From Paludibacteraceae bacterium (GTDB taxonomy: Bacteria > Bacteroidota > Bacteroidia > Bacteroidales > Paludibacteraceae): a DNA stretch of 64,000 bases. The translations under genes and the position numbers were made by a program. Positions 33,420 to 42,846 of the stretch are shown one piece after another. Where the stretch lies: positions 1-64,000 of the forward strand of contig JAKSNH010000011.1 of assembly GCA_024399955.1 (NCBI GenBank). The letters run 5' to 3'. The notes under the pieces were generated by a model. It saw only the letters and a program-made list of their open reading frames with translations, ran no database searches and was not told the origin of the DNA. How positions within the stretch are numbered: the stretch's first letter is position 1; each line of letters opens with the position of its first letter.

Positions 33420-33469
33420 AAAATGTACGATTATTAAGAAGATTCTGTCAAAAATCAAAAAATAAGCAC
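33420..33469 (+). repeat. Right direct repeat flanking the ATPase gene
   Basis: AAAATGTACGATTATTAA, 12 bp, AAAAATCAAAAAATAAGCAC; 37 of 38 repeat bases equal the left copy at 31519-31692. Confidence 0.85.
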
Positions 33470-33573
33470 CTCTTCGAGGGCTGCAAGCTGCCGAAAAGAG
33501 AAACAATTAACGTTGACTAAAAATGGCAACTTGATGAAGAATCTATCTTTTTTTGTATTTTTTTGCAGAAAAA

Positions 33574-33605
33574 TTTGCGTAATCCAAAAAAAAGCAGTAC
33601 CTTTG
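33574..33605 (+). promoter_or_regulatory. Promoter of the greA operon
   Basis: TTTG 33574-33577, 20 bp, TACCTTTG 33598-33605. Confidence 0.82.
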
Positions 33606-33652
33606 CACTCGAAAACAAATAAATTTTCATAGTTAAGGTTTAGGTTTAATGG

Positions 33653-33684
33653 CATCAGGAGGCTGTGAAGTTTCCTGATGTTTT
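33653..33684 (+). promoter_or_regulatory. Leader hairpin, possible attenuator
   Basis: CATCAGGA (33653-33660) pairs TCCTGATG (33673-33680) around 12 nt, followed by TTTTC, inside the ~90-nt leader of the greA operon. Confidence 0.45.
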
Positions 33685-33698
33685 CAATAACCTCGGCT

Positions 33699-33917
33699 AT
33701 GGACTTTTTTCGTTATATGAGTAAAAAGAAGAACAATGCAGATCAGTCCAAGGTGGTTGATCATAGCGTAAAACCACAGGAAATCCAAGTGCATGAGCCT
33801 CAACCAATCATCGAAACAATGGAGGAAGAGGACGAATCATTAATGCCTGATTGGCGGGATGAGAACGAAGTACGACGTGCCTTTATCGCATCGGAAGTAT
33901 TCAAACGTAAATATTAA
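33699..33917 (+). CDS. Small hypothetical protein upstream of greA
   Basis: Protein of 72 residues (start MDFFRYMSKKKNN at 33699; an ATG at 33717 would give 66). Basic start, Glu/Pro-rich middle and a conserved-looking end DWRDENEVRRAFIASEVFKRKY. No family recognised. It is 11 bp before greA and shares its promoter. The more upstream ATG at 33678 is rejected because it lies in the leader hairpin. Confidence 0.65.
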   Translation: MDFFRYMSKKKNNADQSKVVDHSVKPQEIQVHEPQPIIETMEEEDESLMPDWRDENEVRRAFIASEVFKRKY

Positions 33918-33928
33918 ATTCATTATAT

Positions 33929-34399
33929 ATGGCAACAACGTATATGACTGCAGAAGGTCTGCAAAAATTAAAAGACGAATTACAGTTCTTAGAAGGAACG
34001 GAGCGCCCGCGCGTGATTGCTGCAATCGCAGAAGCACGTGACAAAGGTGACTTAAGCGAGAACGCTGAGTATGACGCTGCTAAAGAAGAGCAAGGACACC
34101 TGGAAAGCAAAATAGCTTTGCTGAAAAGTAAAATAGTGGAAGCTCGCATCATTGACGAGAGTTCAATCAAAACTGACGAGGTGCAGATCCTGACTAAAGT
34201 GCGCGTGAAAAACCGCAGCAACGGACAGGAAAAAACATACCAACTCGTTACCGAAGGCGAAGCCAATATATTAGAAGGCAAGATTGCCGTGACAACACCT
34301 ATTGCCAAAGGTTTATTAGGCAAGAAAGTAGGTGAGATCGCCCAAGTGAAAGTGCCTGCCGGTGTGCTGGAATTTGAAGTGCTGGAGATTGGTTTATAA
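33929..34399 (+). CDS. greA: Transcription elongation factor GreA
   Basis: Factor of 156 residues that enters the RNA polymerase secondary channel and stimulates cleavage of backtracked RNA. N-terminal coiled coil with the conserved acidic tip (DLSENAEYDAAKEEQGHLE, residues ~37-55) and C-terminal FKBP-like domain ending GVLEFEVLEI. Normal length. Confidence 0.97.
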   Translation: MATTYMTAEGLQKLKDELQFLEGTERPRVIAAIAEARDKGDLSENAEYDAAKEEQGHLESKIALLKSKIVEARIIDESSIKTDEVQILTKVRVKNRSNGQEKTYQLVTEGEANILEGKIAVTTPIAKGLLGKKVGEIAQVKVPAGVLEFEVLEIGL

Positions 34400-34418
34400 T
34401 CCTTAATCATTGTGCACT

Positions 34419-34832
34419 ATGACGTTATTTACACGAATCATCAATGGTGAAATACCCAGCTATAAAGTGGCTGAGGATGATAATTACTATGCCTTTTTGG
34501 ATATCAATCCCCTCAAAAAGGGCCATACCTTAGTGGTGCCTAAACTGGCTGAACCCGAGGCAGATTACATCTTTGATTTGGACGATAAGACCTTGGCGGG
34601 CCTCATGCTGTTCTGCAAGAAAGTGGCAGCCGGCATCAAGCGAGCCACCAACTGCAAGCGCGTAGGCGTAGCCGTGTTAGGTATGGAAGTGAACCACGTA
34701 CACGTGCATCTCGTGCCGCTAGATAAAGAAAAAGACTTGGTATTCACCAATCCTAAACTGTCGCTGAGTAGTGATGAGATGTGCACTATTGCTAACTCGA
34801 TTGCCGAGGCAATTGAGGGAATTGAGAAATGA
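34419..34832 (+). CDS. HIT family hydrolase
   Basis: Protein of 137 residues of the histidine-triad superfamily, cleaving nucleotide phosphoramidates or dinucleoside polyphosphates. The triad NHVHVHLVPL places His at 93, 95 and 97; the start TLFTRIINGEIPSYKVAED is typical of HinT-like proteins. ATG at 34419 is preferred over the TTG at 34410. Confidence 0.93.
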   Translation: MTLFTRIINGEIPSYKVAEDDNYYAFLDINPLKKGHTLVVPKLAEPEADYIFDLDDKTLAGLMLFCKKVAAGIKRATNCKRVGVAVLGMEVNHVHVHLVPLDKEKDLVFTNPKLSLSSDEMCTIANSIAEAIEGIEK

Positions 34833-34841
34833 GAATTGATT

Positions 34842-36257
34842 ATGAAAACACGTATTGAAAGTGATTTGATAGGAGAAAAAGAGATTCCAGCCGAGGCTCT
34901 GTATGGCGTACAGACCTTACGCGGAATGGAGAACTTCCCCATCTCTAAGTTCAAACTCAAGGACTACCCATTATTCATCAACGGCTTAGCCTACACTAAA
35001 TTAGGTGCAGCCATGGCGAATCATGACCAACACCTGCTCACGGATGAGCAGTTCCACGCCATCGAACAAGCCTGCCGCGAGATACTTAACGGTCAGTGGC
35101 ATGACCAGTTCCCAGTGGATATGATTCAAGGCGGAGCCGGCACCACCACCAATATGAATGCCAACGAGGTGATTGCTAACCGCGCCTTACAAATCATGGG
35201 ACATCAAGCCGGCGAGTATCAGTACTGCTCGCCTAACGATCATGTTAACTGCTCCCAATCCACCAACGACGCCTATCCGACGGCTATCCACATGGGACTA
35301 TATGCTACCCATATTGAGTTGGTTAAGCATTACGAGCTGCTCATCAAATCCTTTGAAACAAAAGCCGAAGAGTTCAAGAATGTGCTTAAGATGGGTCGCA
35401 CCCAATTAGAGGACGCTGTACCCATGACTATGGGACAGACCTTTGGTGCGTTTGCATCTATTCTGCGTGATGAGATTAAACACCTCAACGAGGCTGCCGA
35501 AGAGTTCCTGACGATTAACATGGGTGCCACTGCCATCGGTACCGGCATCTGTGCGCAACCCGGTTATGCTGAACTATGCACTACGTACATGGCACAAATC
35601 ACCGGCTGGAACATTCGCCTTGCCGACGACCTGGTGGCCGCTACATCCGACACCAGTTGTATGGTAGGCTATTCGTCCGTATTAAGACGCATCGCTACCA
35701 AGATGAATAAGATATGTAACGACTTGCGCCTATTAGGTTCGGGACCCAAGTGCGGTCTGCATGAATTAGACCTGCCGGCACGGCAACCGGGCAGTTCCAT
35801 CATGCCGGGTAAGGTGAATCCCGTCATCCCGGAGGTGATGAACCAAATCAGTTATAAAGTGATAGGTAACGACCTATGCGTGGCTATGTGTAACGAGGCG
35901 GCGCAGATGGAACTCAATGCCATGGAACCCACTATGGCACAATGCTGCTTTGAGAGCTGCGAAATACTGATGAATGGCTTTGACGTGCTGCGTGAGTTCT
36001 GCATCAACGATATCCAAGTAGATGCTAAACGCTGCGAAGACTACATCAAAGGCAGCATCGGAATAGTGACTGCTTTGAATCCCATTATTGGATATAAGAA
36101 CTCCACCAAGATTGCCAAGGAGGCCCTCGCCACCGGCAAAGGAGTGTATGAACTGGTGCTGGAACATGGCATCCTGACTAAGGAGGAGTTAGATACTATA
36201 TTGGCTCCGGAAAATATGATTCGTCCCGTTAAACTTGATATTCAACCACGCCGATGA
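34842..36257 (+). CDS. aspA: Aspartate ammonia-lyase
   Basis: Enzyme of 471 residues converting L-aspartate to fumarate and ammonia. Superfamily signature GSSIMPGKVNPV near 317; also GVQTLRGMENFPIS, AGTTTNMNANEVIANRAL and NCSQSTNDAYPT. The GVQT and QTLRGMENFPIS start distinguishes it from fumarase C, which is the main alternative. Its leader consists of a GAATTGAGA-type microrepeat. Overlaps the next gene by 4 bp. Confidence 0.93.
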   Translation: MKTRIESDLIGEKEIPAEALYGVQTLRGMENFPISKFKLKDYPLFINGLAYTKLGAAMANHDQHLLTDEQFHAIEQACREILNGQWHDQFPVDMIQGGAGTTTNMNANEVIANRALQIMGHQAGEYQYCSPNDHVNCSQSTNDAYPTAIHMGLYATHIELVKHYELLIKSFETKAEEFKNVLKMGRTQLEDAVPMTMGQTFGAFASILRDEIKHLNEAAEEFLTINMGATAIGTGICAQPGYAELCTTYMAQITGWNIRLADDLVAATSDTSCMVGYSSVLRRIATKMNKICNDLRLLGSGPKCGLHELDLPARQPGSSIMPGKVNPVIPEVMNQISYKVIGNDLCVAMCNEAAQMELNAMEPTMAQCCFESCEILMNGFDVLREFCINDIQVDAKRCEDYIKGSIGIVTALNPIIGYKNSTKIAKEALATGKGVYELVLEHGILTKEELDTILAPENMIRPVKLDIQPRR

Positions 36258-36823
36258 AACTTGTTTTTGCAACGAATAATGCACATAAATTGGAGGAAGT
36301 ACGCAAAATACTTCCTTCGACTTTTCAGGTTATTTCACTATCCGAATTGGGTTGCACCGAGGATATAGAGGAGAATGGCACAACCTTAGAAGCTAATTCG
36401 CGCATCAAAGCCGAATATATCTGGAATAAGTACCACGTAGATTGTTTTGCGGACGATACAGGTTTGGAGATAGCTGCGCTCAATAATGAACCGGGTGTTT
36501 ATACGGCTCGTTGGGCAGGAGAGGCGCACAACGATGCTGCCAATCGCCACAAAGCATTAACTCTATTACAAGGTATTACCAATCGTGCTGCTCGGTTCAG
36601 AACGGTAGTCACACTCATCCGTGACGGACAAGTGCAGCAAGTAAGTGGCGAAGTAAAAGGACAAATCGCTACCGAGGAACGTGGGAATAGCGGCTTTGGT
36701 TACGACCCTATCTTTATGCCCGAAGGCTATGATAAGACCTTTGCCGAACTGCCTGCCGAGGTAAAGAACACCATCAGCCACCGTGCTCGTGCCATGGAGG
36801 CCCTAAAACAAATACTAATCTGA
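36254..36823 (+). CDS. rdgB: Non-canonical purine NTP pyrophosphatase (RdgB/HAM1)
   Basis: House-cleaning enzyme of 189 residues hydrolysing dITP, ITP and XTP. Marks: FATNNAHKLEEVRKIL at the start, FADDTGLEIAALNNEPGVYTARWAG, GNSGFGYDPIFMPEG and a closing NTISHRARAM. Starts within the aspA stop (ATGA overlap) and its stop overlaps the next ATG. Confidence 0.96.
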   Translation: MKLVFATNNAHKLEEVRKILPSTFQVISLSELGCTEDIEENGTTLEANSRIKAEYIWNKYHVDCFADDTGLEIAALNNEPGVYTARWAGEAHNDAANRHKALTLLQGITNRAARFRTVVTLIRDGQVQQVSGEVKGQIATEERGNSGFGYDPIFMPEGYDKTFAELPAEVKNTISHRARAMEALKQILI

Positions 36824-39144
36824 TGAGAAAGAGTCTGTGCATATTATTCCTATCTCTATTATGCTGCGTATGCGACGCGCAGATGTATAGTTGGCATTCG
36901 TTGTTAGCCTACGGCAATGCAATCAGTGTGGAAGTGGCGCCTAAGATGGTGTATGTGCAGGCAGGAACAGCGTTGTATGCCGTGGATCTGACTACCGAGG
37001 AGACCATCACCTATAGCAAACAAGACGGACTACATGGTGCTTCCATTGCGCAAATAGCCTATTCCAACTATGACCATTGTTTGGTAATTATGTATGAGAA
37101 TGGTCTAATCGATTTCCTATACGATAATGGCGAAATCATATCGATGATGGATATCAGCCAAAAAGAAATGGTGGCCAGCAAAAAAGCCAACGCCATCCTC
37201 ATGGTGGATTCATTGGCATATGTATCGATGCCGTTCGGATTGATGGTACTCAATACCACGAAACGTCAGGTAGTAGATACATATTACATCGGAGAGAATG
37301 GCAGCGAGGTGAATATATTAGGCTGTACACTAACTAAGGATTCCATTTTTGCATATGGCGAACATACTATCTACTCCATTTCCCGTCAGGATAATCCGAT
37401 GGACTTCTCGTATTGGAAACGCGAAAAAGCAACGGATGATATCACTTATTCCGGAATAGGAACATACGATGATTCGGTGTATGTGCTGAAGAACGATCTC
37501 TTGTCTAAACGTGTTGCGGGTCAATGGCAGACGGTACGTGAGGAGGCTTGTTCGACTATTATACCGGGCACGGATGGGCTGTATATTCCATTATTAACTC
37601 AGGGTTATTTAGCCTTAACCAATCAAGGCATCGCCTATACGCACTCCCTGTACAGGGTATATGATGTACAAAAACATAGTCATGACACTTGGCTCGCCAT
37701 GGGCACGTTTGGTGCTGTACGGCTGTCGAATGGCGAGTCGCAGATATTTGCGGTGAATGGGCCATTGGAGAATATGCCATACCGATTGAAAGTGGCTAAT
37801 CAAAAACTCTATGTCCTTCCTGGTGGCAGATGGGCGACCCAGAATAAACGTCCAGGCAATATCATGATTTATGATATAATAGCCGATGAATGGACCAATA
37901 TTTCTTATGCTACCCTTGTTCAAAAAACAGGGGATCAAATACTTGATTTAATGAATGTGGCCGTTGATCCACAAGACCCCGAGCATTTCTTTGTAACCAG
38001 TTATGGACGAGGACTTTTGGAGATGCAAGGAACGGAGGTGCTACATTACTACACCTATACCAATAGTCCATTGCAATCTGCTGCACCGGGTCCCTATGCA
38101 AACGCGTATGTGCGCACAGACGCAGCTATGTTTGATGACCAAAATAACTTGTGGCTTATCAATACCGAGGTATCTAATAATATTCATGTGGCATCCCCGG
38201 AACAAATAGTAGCCTCCCATCATCTTCCTCGTGCTAAATGGGATACGTTGGCTTTATCCACCACGGAAGGTGTGATGGTTATTAATACTTCGGGTGAGAT
38301 GTTTATGGATAATCGTCAGTCCAATTGGAAATGGATTCCGAGCTTGCGTTCCCCGGTAGGGTTGTTCCTGCTGGACGATCGTGGTACGCCACATCGACGC
38401 AGCGATGATAAAACTGTTTTTCACGGCACATTCGTGGATCAAGATGGTAATACCATTATACCAACCGCCATTTATGCCGTAGCGCAAGATAAAAACGGGA
38501 CACTGTGGATTAGTTTGGAAAATGGCTTAATCACTATTCCTGTCAAGGTGGATTTCCAAAAATCCAATGCTTGCGAGCGCATCAAGATTCCACGTAATGA
38601 TGGCACTAATTTAGCTGACTATCTGCTCAATACGGAAAAAATCAACGCAATCGTTGTAGATGGTGCGAATCGTAAATGGATAGGCACAGCCGCCTCCGGT
38701 TTGTATCTTATCTCCGAAGATGGTTTAGAAACCATTGAGCATTTTACTGAAGATAACTCACCTCTGCTCAGTAACGAGATTCTAAGTTTGGCTATTGAAC
38801 CCATTACGGGCCAAGTCTTTATCGGCACCAGTGCCGGTTTGATGGTATATCAAAGTGATGCATCCATGCCATCGGATAGTTATTCCAACGCTTATGCTTA
38901 TCCTAATCCGGTTAGACCTGATTATGAAGGAGTAATTACCATTACCGGCTTAATGGATGAGAGTGCCGTACATATCATCGATAATGCAGGTAATTTGGTT
39001 TGTGAGACACGATCCTATGGCGGACAAGCCGTATGGGACGGCAAAACAGGCGACGGACGTCGTGTGGCTAGTGGTGTGTATAGCGCACTATGTAACGAAC
39101 CGGGTGGAGGACATGCGGTAGTGAAAATCTTAGTGATGCACTAA
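36823..39144 (+). CDS. porZ: Type IX secretion component PorZ
   Basis: Exported protein of 773 residues; signal peptide ends CVCDA before QMYSW. Two beta-propeller-type regions with two-component-regulator-like blades (TTYSKQDGLHGASIAQIAYS-like and NRKWIGTAASGLYLIS, TGQVFIGTSAGLMVYQ) and a C-terminal beta domain of about 90 residues starting YAYPNPVRPDYEGVITITGL and ending SGVYSALCNEPGGGHAVVKILVMH. This matches PorZ, part of the T9SS attachment complex that handles A-LPS and the sortase PorU. Its presence implies a working T9SS encoded elsewhere. Confidence 0.88.
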   Translation: MRKSLCILFLSLLCCVCDAQMYSWHSLLAYGNAISVEVAPKMVYVQAGTALYAVDLTTEETITYSKQDGLHGASIAQIAYSNYDHCLVIMYENGLIDFLYDNGEIISMMDISQKEMVASKKANAILMVDSLAYVSMPFGLMVLNTTKRQVVDTYYIGENGSEVNILGCTLTKDSIFAYGEHTIYSISRQDNPMDFSYWKREKATDDITYSGIGTYDDSVYVLKNDLLSKRVAGQWQTVREEACSTIIPGTDGLYIPLLTQGYLALTNQGIAYTHSLYRVYDVQKHSHDTWLAMGTFGAVRLSNGESQIFAVNGPLENMPYRLKVANQKLYVLPGGRWATQNKRPGNIMIYDIIADEWTNISYATLVQKTGDQILDLMNVAVDPQDPEHFFVTSYGRGLLEMQGTEVLHYYTYTNSPLQSAAPGPYANAYVRTDAAMFDDQNNLWLINTEVSNNIHVASPEQIVASHHLPRAKWDTLALSTTEGVMVINTSGEMFMDNRQSNWKWIPSLRSPVGLFLLDDRGTPHRRSDDKTVFHGTFVDQDGNTIIPTAIYAVAQDKNGTLWISLENGLITIPVKVDFQKSNACERIKIPRNDGTNLADYLLNTEKINAIVVDGANRKWIGTAASGLYLISEDGLETIEHFTEDNSPLLSNEILSLAIEPITGQVFIGTSAGLMVYQSDASMPSDSYSNAYAYPNPVRPDYEGVITITGLMDESAVHIIDNAGNLVCETRSYGGQAVWDGKTGDGRRVASGVYSALCNEPGGGHAVVKILVMH

Positions 39145-39146
39145 GT

Positions 39147-39731
39147 TCAACCTTTGATTAGTCGTAAAAATTCTTCTCTCGTCTTTTGACGATTAAACGC
39201 TCCTGTAAAATCAGAAGTGGTAGTGATGCTATGCTGTTTCTGTACACCCCGCATCTGCATGCATAAATGCTCTGCCTCAATCACTACCATGACTCCTAAC
39301 GGATTAAGCGTACGTTGGATGCATTCCTTAATCTGAGTTGTCATACGTTCCTGAATCTGTAGCCGTCTGGCAAACACATCTACTATGCGAGCAATCTTGC
39401 TTAGTCCGGTCACTTTGCCATTAGGGATATAAGCCACGTGGGCCTTGCCAAAGAAAGGCAGCATGTGATGCTCGCATAACGAATAGAAATCAATATCCTT
39501 CACCACTACCATCTGCCGGTAGTCCTCTTCAAAGAGGGCAGATTGCAGAATGGCATCTGGGTCTTCTTTATATCCTTTCAATAGGAACTGCATAGCTTCA
39601 CCAATGCGCTCGGGAGTGCGCTGTAGTCCGTCTCGGTGGATGTCTTCACCGGTTAACTGTAGGATATGACGCATCTGCTCGGCAATGCCAGCAGTTAATG
39701 CGTCGGATGGTTGAAAATCTTGTAGGTTCAT
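39147..39731 (-). CDS. folE: GTP cyclohydrolase I
   Basis: Enzyme of 194 residues forming dihydroneopterin triphosphate from GTP, first step of folate synthesis. Zinc and active-site residues: [20 protein letters not shown], and a downstream Cys in [10 protein letters not shown]. Also [13 protein letters not shown] and the closing TREEFLRLI. Start overlaps the stop of the SPOR gene. Last gene of the minus-strand run from gyrB. Confidence 0.97.
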   Translation of the reverse strand: MNLQDFQPSDALTAGIAEQMRHILQLTGEDIHRDGLQRTPERIGEAMQFLLKGYKEDPDAILQSALFEEDYRQMVVVKDIDFYSLCEHHMLPFFGKAHVAYIPNGKVTGLSKIARIVDVFARRLQIQERMTTQIKECIQRTLNPLGVMVVIEAEHLCMQMRGVQKQHSITTTSDFTGAFNRQKTREEFLRLIKG

Positions 39732-40210
39732 TGCTCAATCTCTATTTGGTCGCGCACTGGGTAGGCTTCGGATTGCAATTCTGGATAACGTTTAATGAGT
39801 GAATCCCGATAAACAAGGGCCTCTTCTTGCGTGAGGAAATTACCAATACGCACTTTCCACATTGGTTGTACCGACTGGATATAAACAGGCTCTTCCAACT
39901 CCGGCTCTAATTGTGCCTTCAGTGCCTCGGCTTCCTGCTTGGCAATGATTTGCTTATTGGACGAATAGACCTGCACGCGCCAACCGGGCATCTCTTTTTT
40001 ACCATGTGTGATACCATGAATCTTATCGTGCATGAGCCGCGTAATAGCGGAGTCCTGGATAATGGTTGCATTAGGCATCTCATCCATGATATTGGGTGTG
40101 GTTGGTGCAGCCAAACTATCCACTTCTTGTGCCCGAACGGTCCATAAGGCCGTAATCGTACTGACTGCAACCAAACTAACGATAAGAAGGATTAAATGTG
40201 TTTTTTTCAT
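39728..40210 (-). CDS. SPOR-domain membrane protein
   Basis: Protein of 160 residues: one membrane helix at residues 5-24 ([19 protein letters not shown]) and a C-terminal SPOR domain ([45 protein letters not shown]) that binds denuded peptidoglycan, typically at division sites. The ATG at 40210 is chosen: the longer frame would overlap the preceding gene by 80 bp, and MKKTHLILL is a standard start. One base separates it from that gene. Confidence 0.88.
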   Translation of the reverse strand: MKKTHLILLIVSLVAVSTITALWTVRAQEVDSLAAPTTPNIMDEMPNATIIQDSAITRLMHDKIHGITHGKKEMPGWRVQVYSSNKQIIAKQEAEALKAQLEPELEEPVYIQSVQPMWKVRIGNFLTQEEALVYRDSLIKRYPELQSEAYPVRDQIEIEQ

Positions 40211-40211
40211 A

Positions 40212-41885
40212 TTAGTAATTGAACGAACTACCTCCAACAAACTCACGCAGGAAGGACGTTGGCGGAATCTCTTTCTCTGGAACGGGTTCAAAATAACTTA
40301 ATTCTTTTAATAACCGATGGGCATCAGTGTATTCATCCACGTATTTAGGCACAGCGTCCAATAATGGTTCAGCATGGCGTTTCAATACGGCTAATTCAAA
40401 TAATAACGCTGAGTTGAACATCACATCGGCCTCTTCCTGATACGGATATATCCATCTTTCCTCACCACGGCGCACACTCTCGCAACGGGCAATCGTCTCT
40501 ATGGCATTGTAACCACGGGATTTATTGTCACGTATGATACGACGAATCAGTCGCACATCGGTTGTGGGAATCCAGTTATGGTTATCCAGATTCACGGTGG
40601 TTAAGGCATTGACAAAGATTTTGAAGGTCTCGTCGGACGGCAGGTCCTTGGTTAATTCCGGATTCAAAGCGTGTAGTCCTTCAAGGATACATATTTGGTC
40701 CGGTTTTAATTGCATTGTATTGCCTAAATACTCCCGTTTACCGGTCTCAAAGTTATAGTGCGGAAGGCTAATCTCTTTGCCAGCCAATAAGTCACTCATC
40801 TGCTGACGGAACAGGTCTAAGTCCAAAGCATGCAGGTGCTCGAAGTCCCATTCACCATTCTCGTCCTTAGGTGTGTCTTCACGATTGACGAAATAATTAT
40901 CCATCGAAATCAGTACGGGCTGTATGCCATTTACCATCAACTGGATGCGCAAACGCATGGAGAAAGTCGTCTTACCTGACGAACTGGGACCGGAGATCAA
41001 TACAAACTTAGGTCGATGCTCACGAGATGCGATTTGGTCGGCTATTTGTGCCACTTTCTTCTCGTGCAGCGCTTCACTCACCTTAATCATCTCAAACGAA
41101 CGATTGTCCTTGCAGGCTTTATTGAACTCGCCTACATTATGAATATGCAGCAACTTATTCCACTTCATAAACTCGGCAAAAATGCCAAACATCTTGTCTT
41201 GCGGAATACGCTCTTCTAATTCCACAGGGTTCTTGCGACTTGGGATACGCAACAGCATGTCACTATAATAAGGCTCTAAATCAAATATATCAACATACCC
41301 GGTAGAAGGCATCAAGGCACCGGTGTAATAGTCAATATAATCTCCCATGCGGTAGTACCGGCAATACGGATTGCCTAAGGTCTCAAACAAGGTTGTTTCT
41401 CCTTCGTGACGTTCTTTGAAGAGACGAATCACCTCCTTGGTCTGTTTCTCTTCCGTAATCAGCGGTCTATCTTCGGCGATAATCTGCTTCATACGTGTTT
41501 TCAGATCCTTAATAAAGTGGGTGTCAATAGTGACTTTATCTCCCTTATGGTCGCGAATCGTGCAGAAATATCCTTTGGAAATAGGATGCTCAATACGCAA
41601 GTCGTAATCCTCGTTCAACTCTTTTACTGCGCAACCCATAATCATGGATAGGGTCCGTACATAGCACCGCATTCCGCCGGACGAGGACGCATCCAAAAAC
41701 TCAATGTCTTTGGGTTTATAAATAAGGAAATTGAGGTTTTGCAACTTGTAGTTGACGCGTGCAGCAACAACGGGATACTTCAGTTCCAACCCAATCTGGT
41801 GGTACAGTTCTAACAGGGACGTGCCACAAGGGATGTCGTAATACTGTTTGTTGTTTTTACAATAAATGCGAATAGAGCCTAACAT
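40212..41885 (-). CDS. TGS/ThrRS-like domain-fused nucleoside kinase
   Basis: Protein of 557 residues. Residues ~1-70 form a TGS-like ubiquitin fold, ~70-200 a threonyl-tRNA-synthetase second-domain-like unit, and ~285-500 a uridine kinase/phosphoribulokinase domain with P-loop GPSSSGKTTFSMRL and ISMDNYFVNREDTP. This fused kinase is common in Bacteroidota and Firmicutes; uridine kinase activity is the usual annotation though the N-terminal role is unknown. Lies 10 bp after kdsD. Confidence 0.9.
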   Translation of the reverse strand: MLGSIRIYCKNNKQYYDIPCGTSLLELYHQIGLELKYPVVAARVNYKLQNLNFLIYKPKDIEFLDASSSGGMRCYVRTLSMIMGCAVKELNEDYDLRIEHPISKGYFCTIRDHKGDKVTIDTHFIKDLKTRMKQIIAEDRPLITEEKQTKEVIRLFKERHEGETTLFETLGNPYCRYYRMGDYIDYYTGALMPSTGYVDIFDLEPYYSDMLLRIPSRKNPVELEERIPQDKMFGIFAEFMKWNKLLHIHNVGEFNKACKDNRSFEMIKVSEALHEKKVAQIADQIASREHRPKFVLISGPSSSGKTTFSMRLRIQLMVNGIQPVLISMDNYFVNREDTPKDENGEWDFEHLHALDLDLFRQQMSDLLAGKEISLPHYNFETGKREYLGNTMQLKPDQICILEGLHALNPELTKDLPSDETFKIFVNALTTVNLDNHNWIPTTDVRLIRRIIRDNKSRGYNAIETIARCESVRRGEERWIYPYQEEADVMFNSALLFELAVLKRHAEPLLDAVPKYVDEYTDAHRLLKELSYFEPVPEKEIPPTSFLREFVGGSSFNY

Positions 41886-41895
41886 ATTGGTTTAA

Positions 41896-42846
41896 TTATG
41901 CAAAATCAATAATATGGTGAATAGAAATGATGCCAATGATGGCTTCCGTAGTGGATTTTTCGGTTACTGCTAACGTGGTAATGTTGTACTTATCCATCGT
42001 AGCCAGTGCATCGGTCAACATGGCGTTCTGACTGATTTTCTTGTAGGAAGGAGTCATGATGTCTTTGGCGGTGACATGCAGGTCGTTGAACTTTTGGATA
42101 GCACGTCTTAAATCACCATCCGTGATAATACCCTTACAAGCCTCTCCATCATAAACCATCGTAATGCCTAAATGTTTATCGGACATTTCGCAAACCAGTT
42201 TGCGAAGAGGTGTATCTATCTGTACTCGAGGTACATTGGTCGTCATACAGTTCTTAACACGTCCTAATAACTTACGTCCTAACGCGCCTCCGGGGTGATA
42301 AACGGCAAAGTTCTCTGCCTTGAAGTGTCGCTTCTCCATTAGACAAACCATCAGAGCATCACTCATCAGTAGTGCAGCCGTTGTGCTGGTGGTTGGAGCT
42401 AATCCTAATGGACAAGCCTCTTTATCTACATGTACCCACAGAACCTCATCGCAGCCTTGGGCAAGGGGAGATAACTTATCTCCAGTCATGGCAATGAGCG
42501 TGCATCCAATCTTGCGCAACGGATCAATGACATTCAATATCTCGTTGGTGGAGCCACTGTTACTAACTAGCATCACTACATCGTCGCGATTGATCATGCC
42601 TAAATCGCCATGCACCGCCTCGGCAGCATTAACAAAAATAGCAGAGGTGCCGGTAGAAGCCATGGATGACGCCATCTTATGACCAATGATGCCGGTTTTA
42701 CCAATACCCATCACTACTAACTTGCCCTTGCAGTTATAAATGAGTTCAACTACATGGTCAAAGTGTTCATCAATCGTCTCTTTGAGACGCTCAAATTCGT
42801 GAATCTCTTCGGCGAAGATTTCTTTAGCGCGTTCCGAGTATATCAT
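41896..42846 (-). CDS. kdsD: Arabinose-5-phosphate isomerase
   Basis: Enzyme of 316 residues converting ribulose-5-P to arabinose-5-P for KDO synthesis. SIS domain first (VMGIGKTGIIGHKMASSMASTG, residues ~47-68; HGDLGMI; SNSGSTNEIL), then two CBS domains (from ~205). The ATG at 42846 is chosen (MIYSERAKEIF); it overlaps kdsA by 23 bp. With kdsA it makes a two-step KDO module. Confidence 0.93.
   Translation of the reverse strand: MIYSERAKEIFAEEIHEFERLKETIDEHFDHVVELIYNCKGKLVVMGIGKTGIIGHKMASSMASTGTSAIFVNAAEAVHGDLGMINRDDVVMLVSNSGSTNEILNVIDPLRKIGCTLIAMTGDKLSPLAQGCDEVLWVHVDKEACPLGLAPTTSTTAALLMSDALMVCLMEKRHFKAENFAVYHPGGALGRKLLGRVKNCMTTNVPRVQIDTPLRKLVCEMSDKHLGITMVYDGEACKGIITDGDLRRAIQKFNDLHVTAKDIMTPSYKKISQNAMLTDALATMDKYNITTLAVTEKSTTEAIIGIISIHHIIDFA

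Noticed and set aside
25993-33600. Insertion sequence or integrative element
   Set aside because: No transposase, integrase, relaxase or att-like tRNA end was found; only repeats without a mobility gene.
34842-36257. Fumarase C instead of aspartate ammonia-lyase
   Set aside because: The start GVQTLRGMENFPIS and the 471-residue length fit AspA better, though the superfamily signature is shared.
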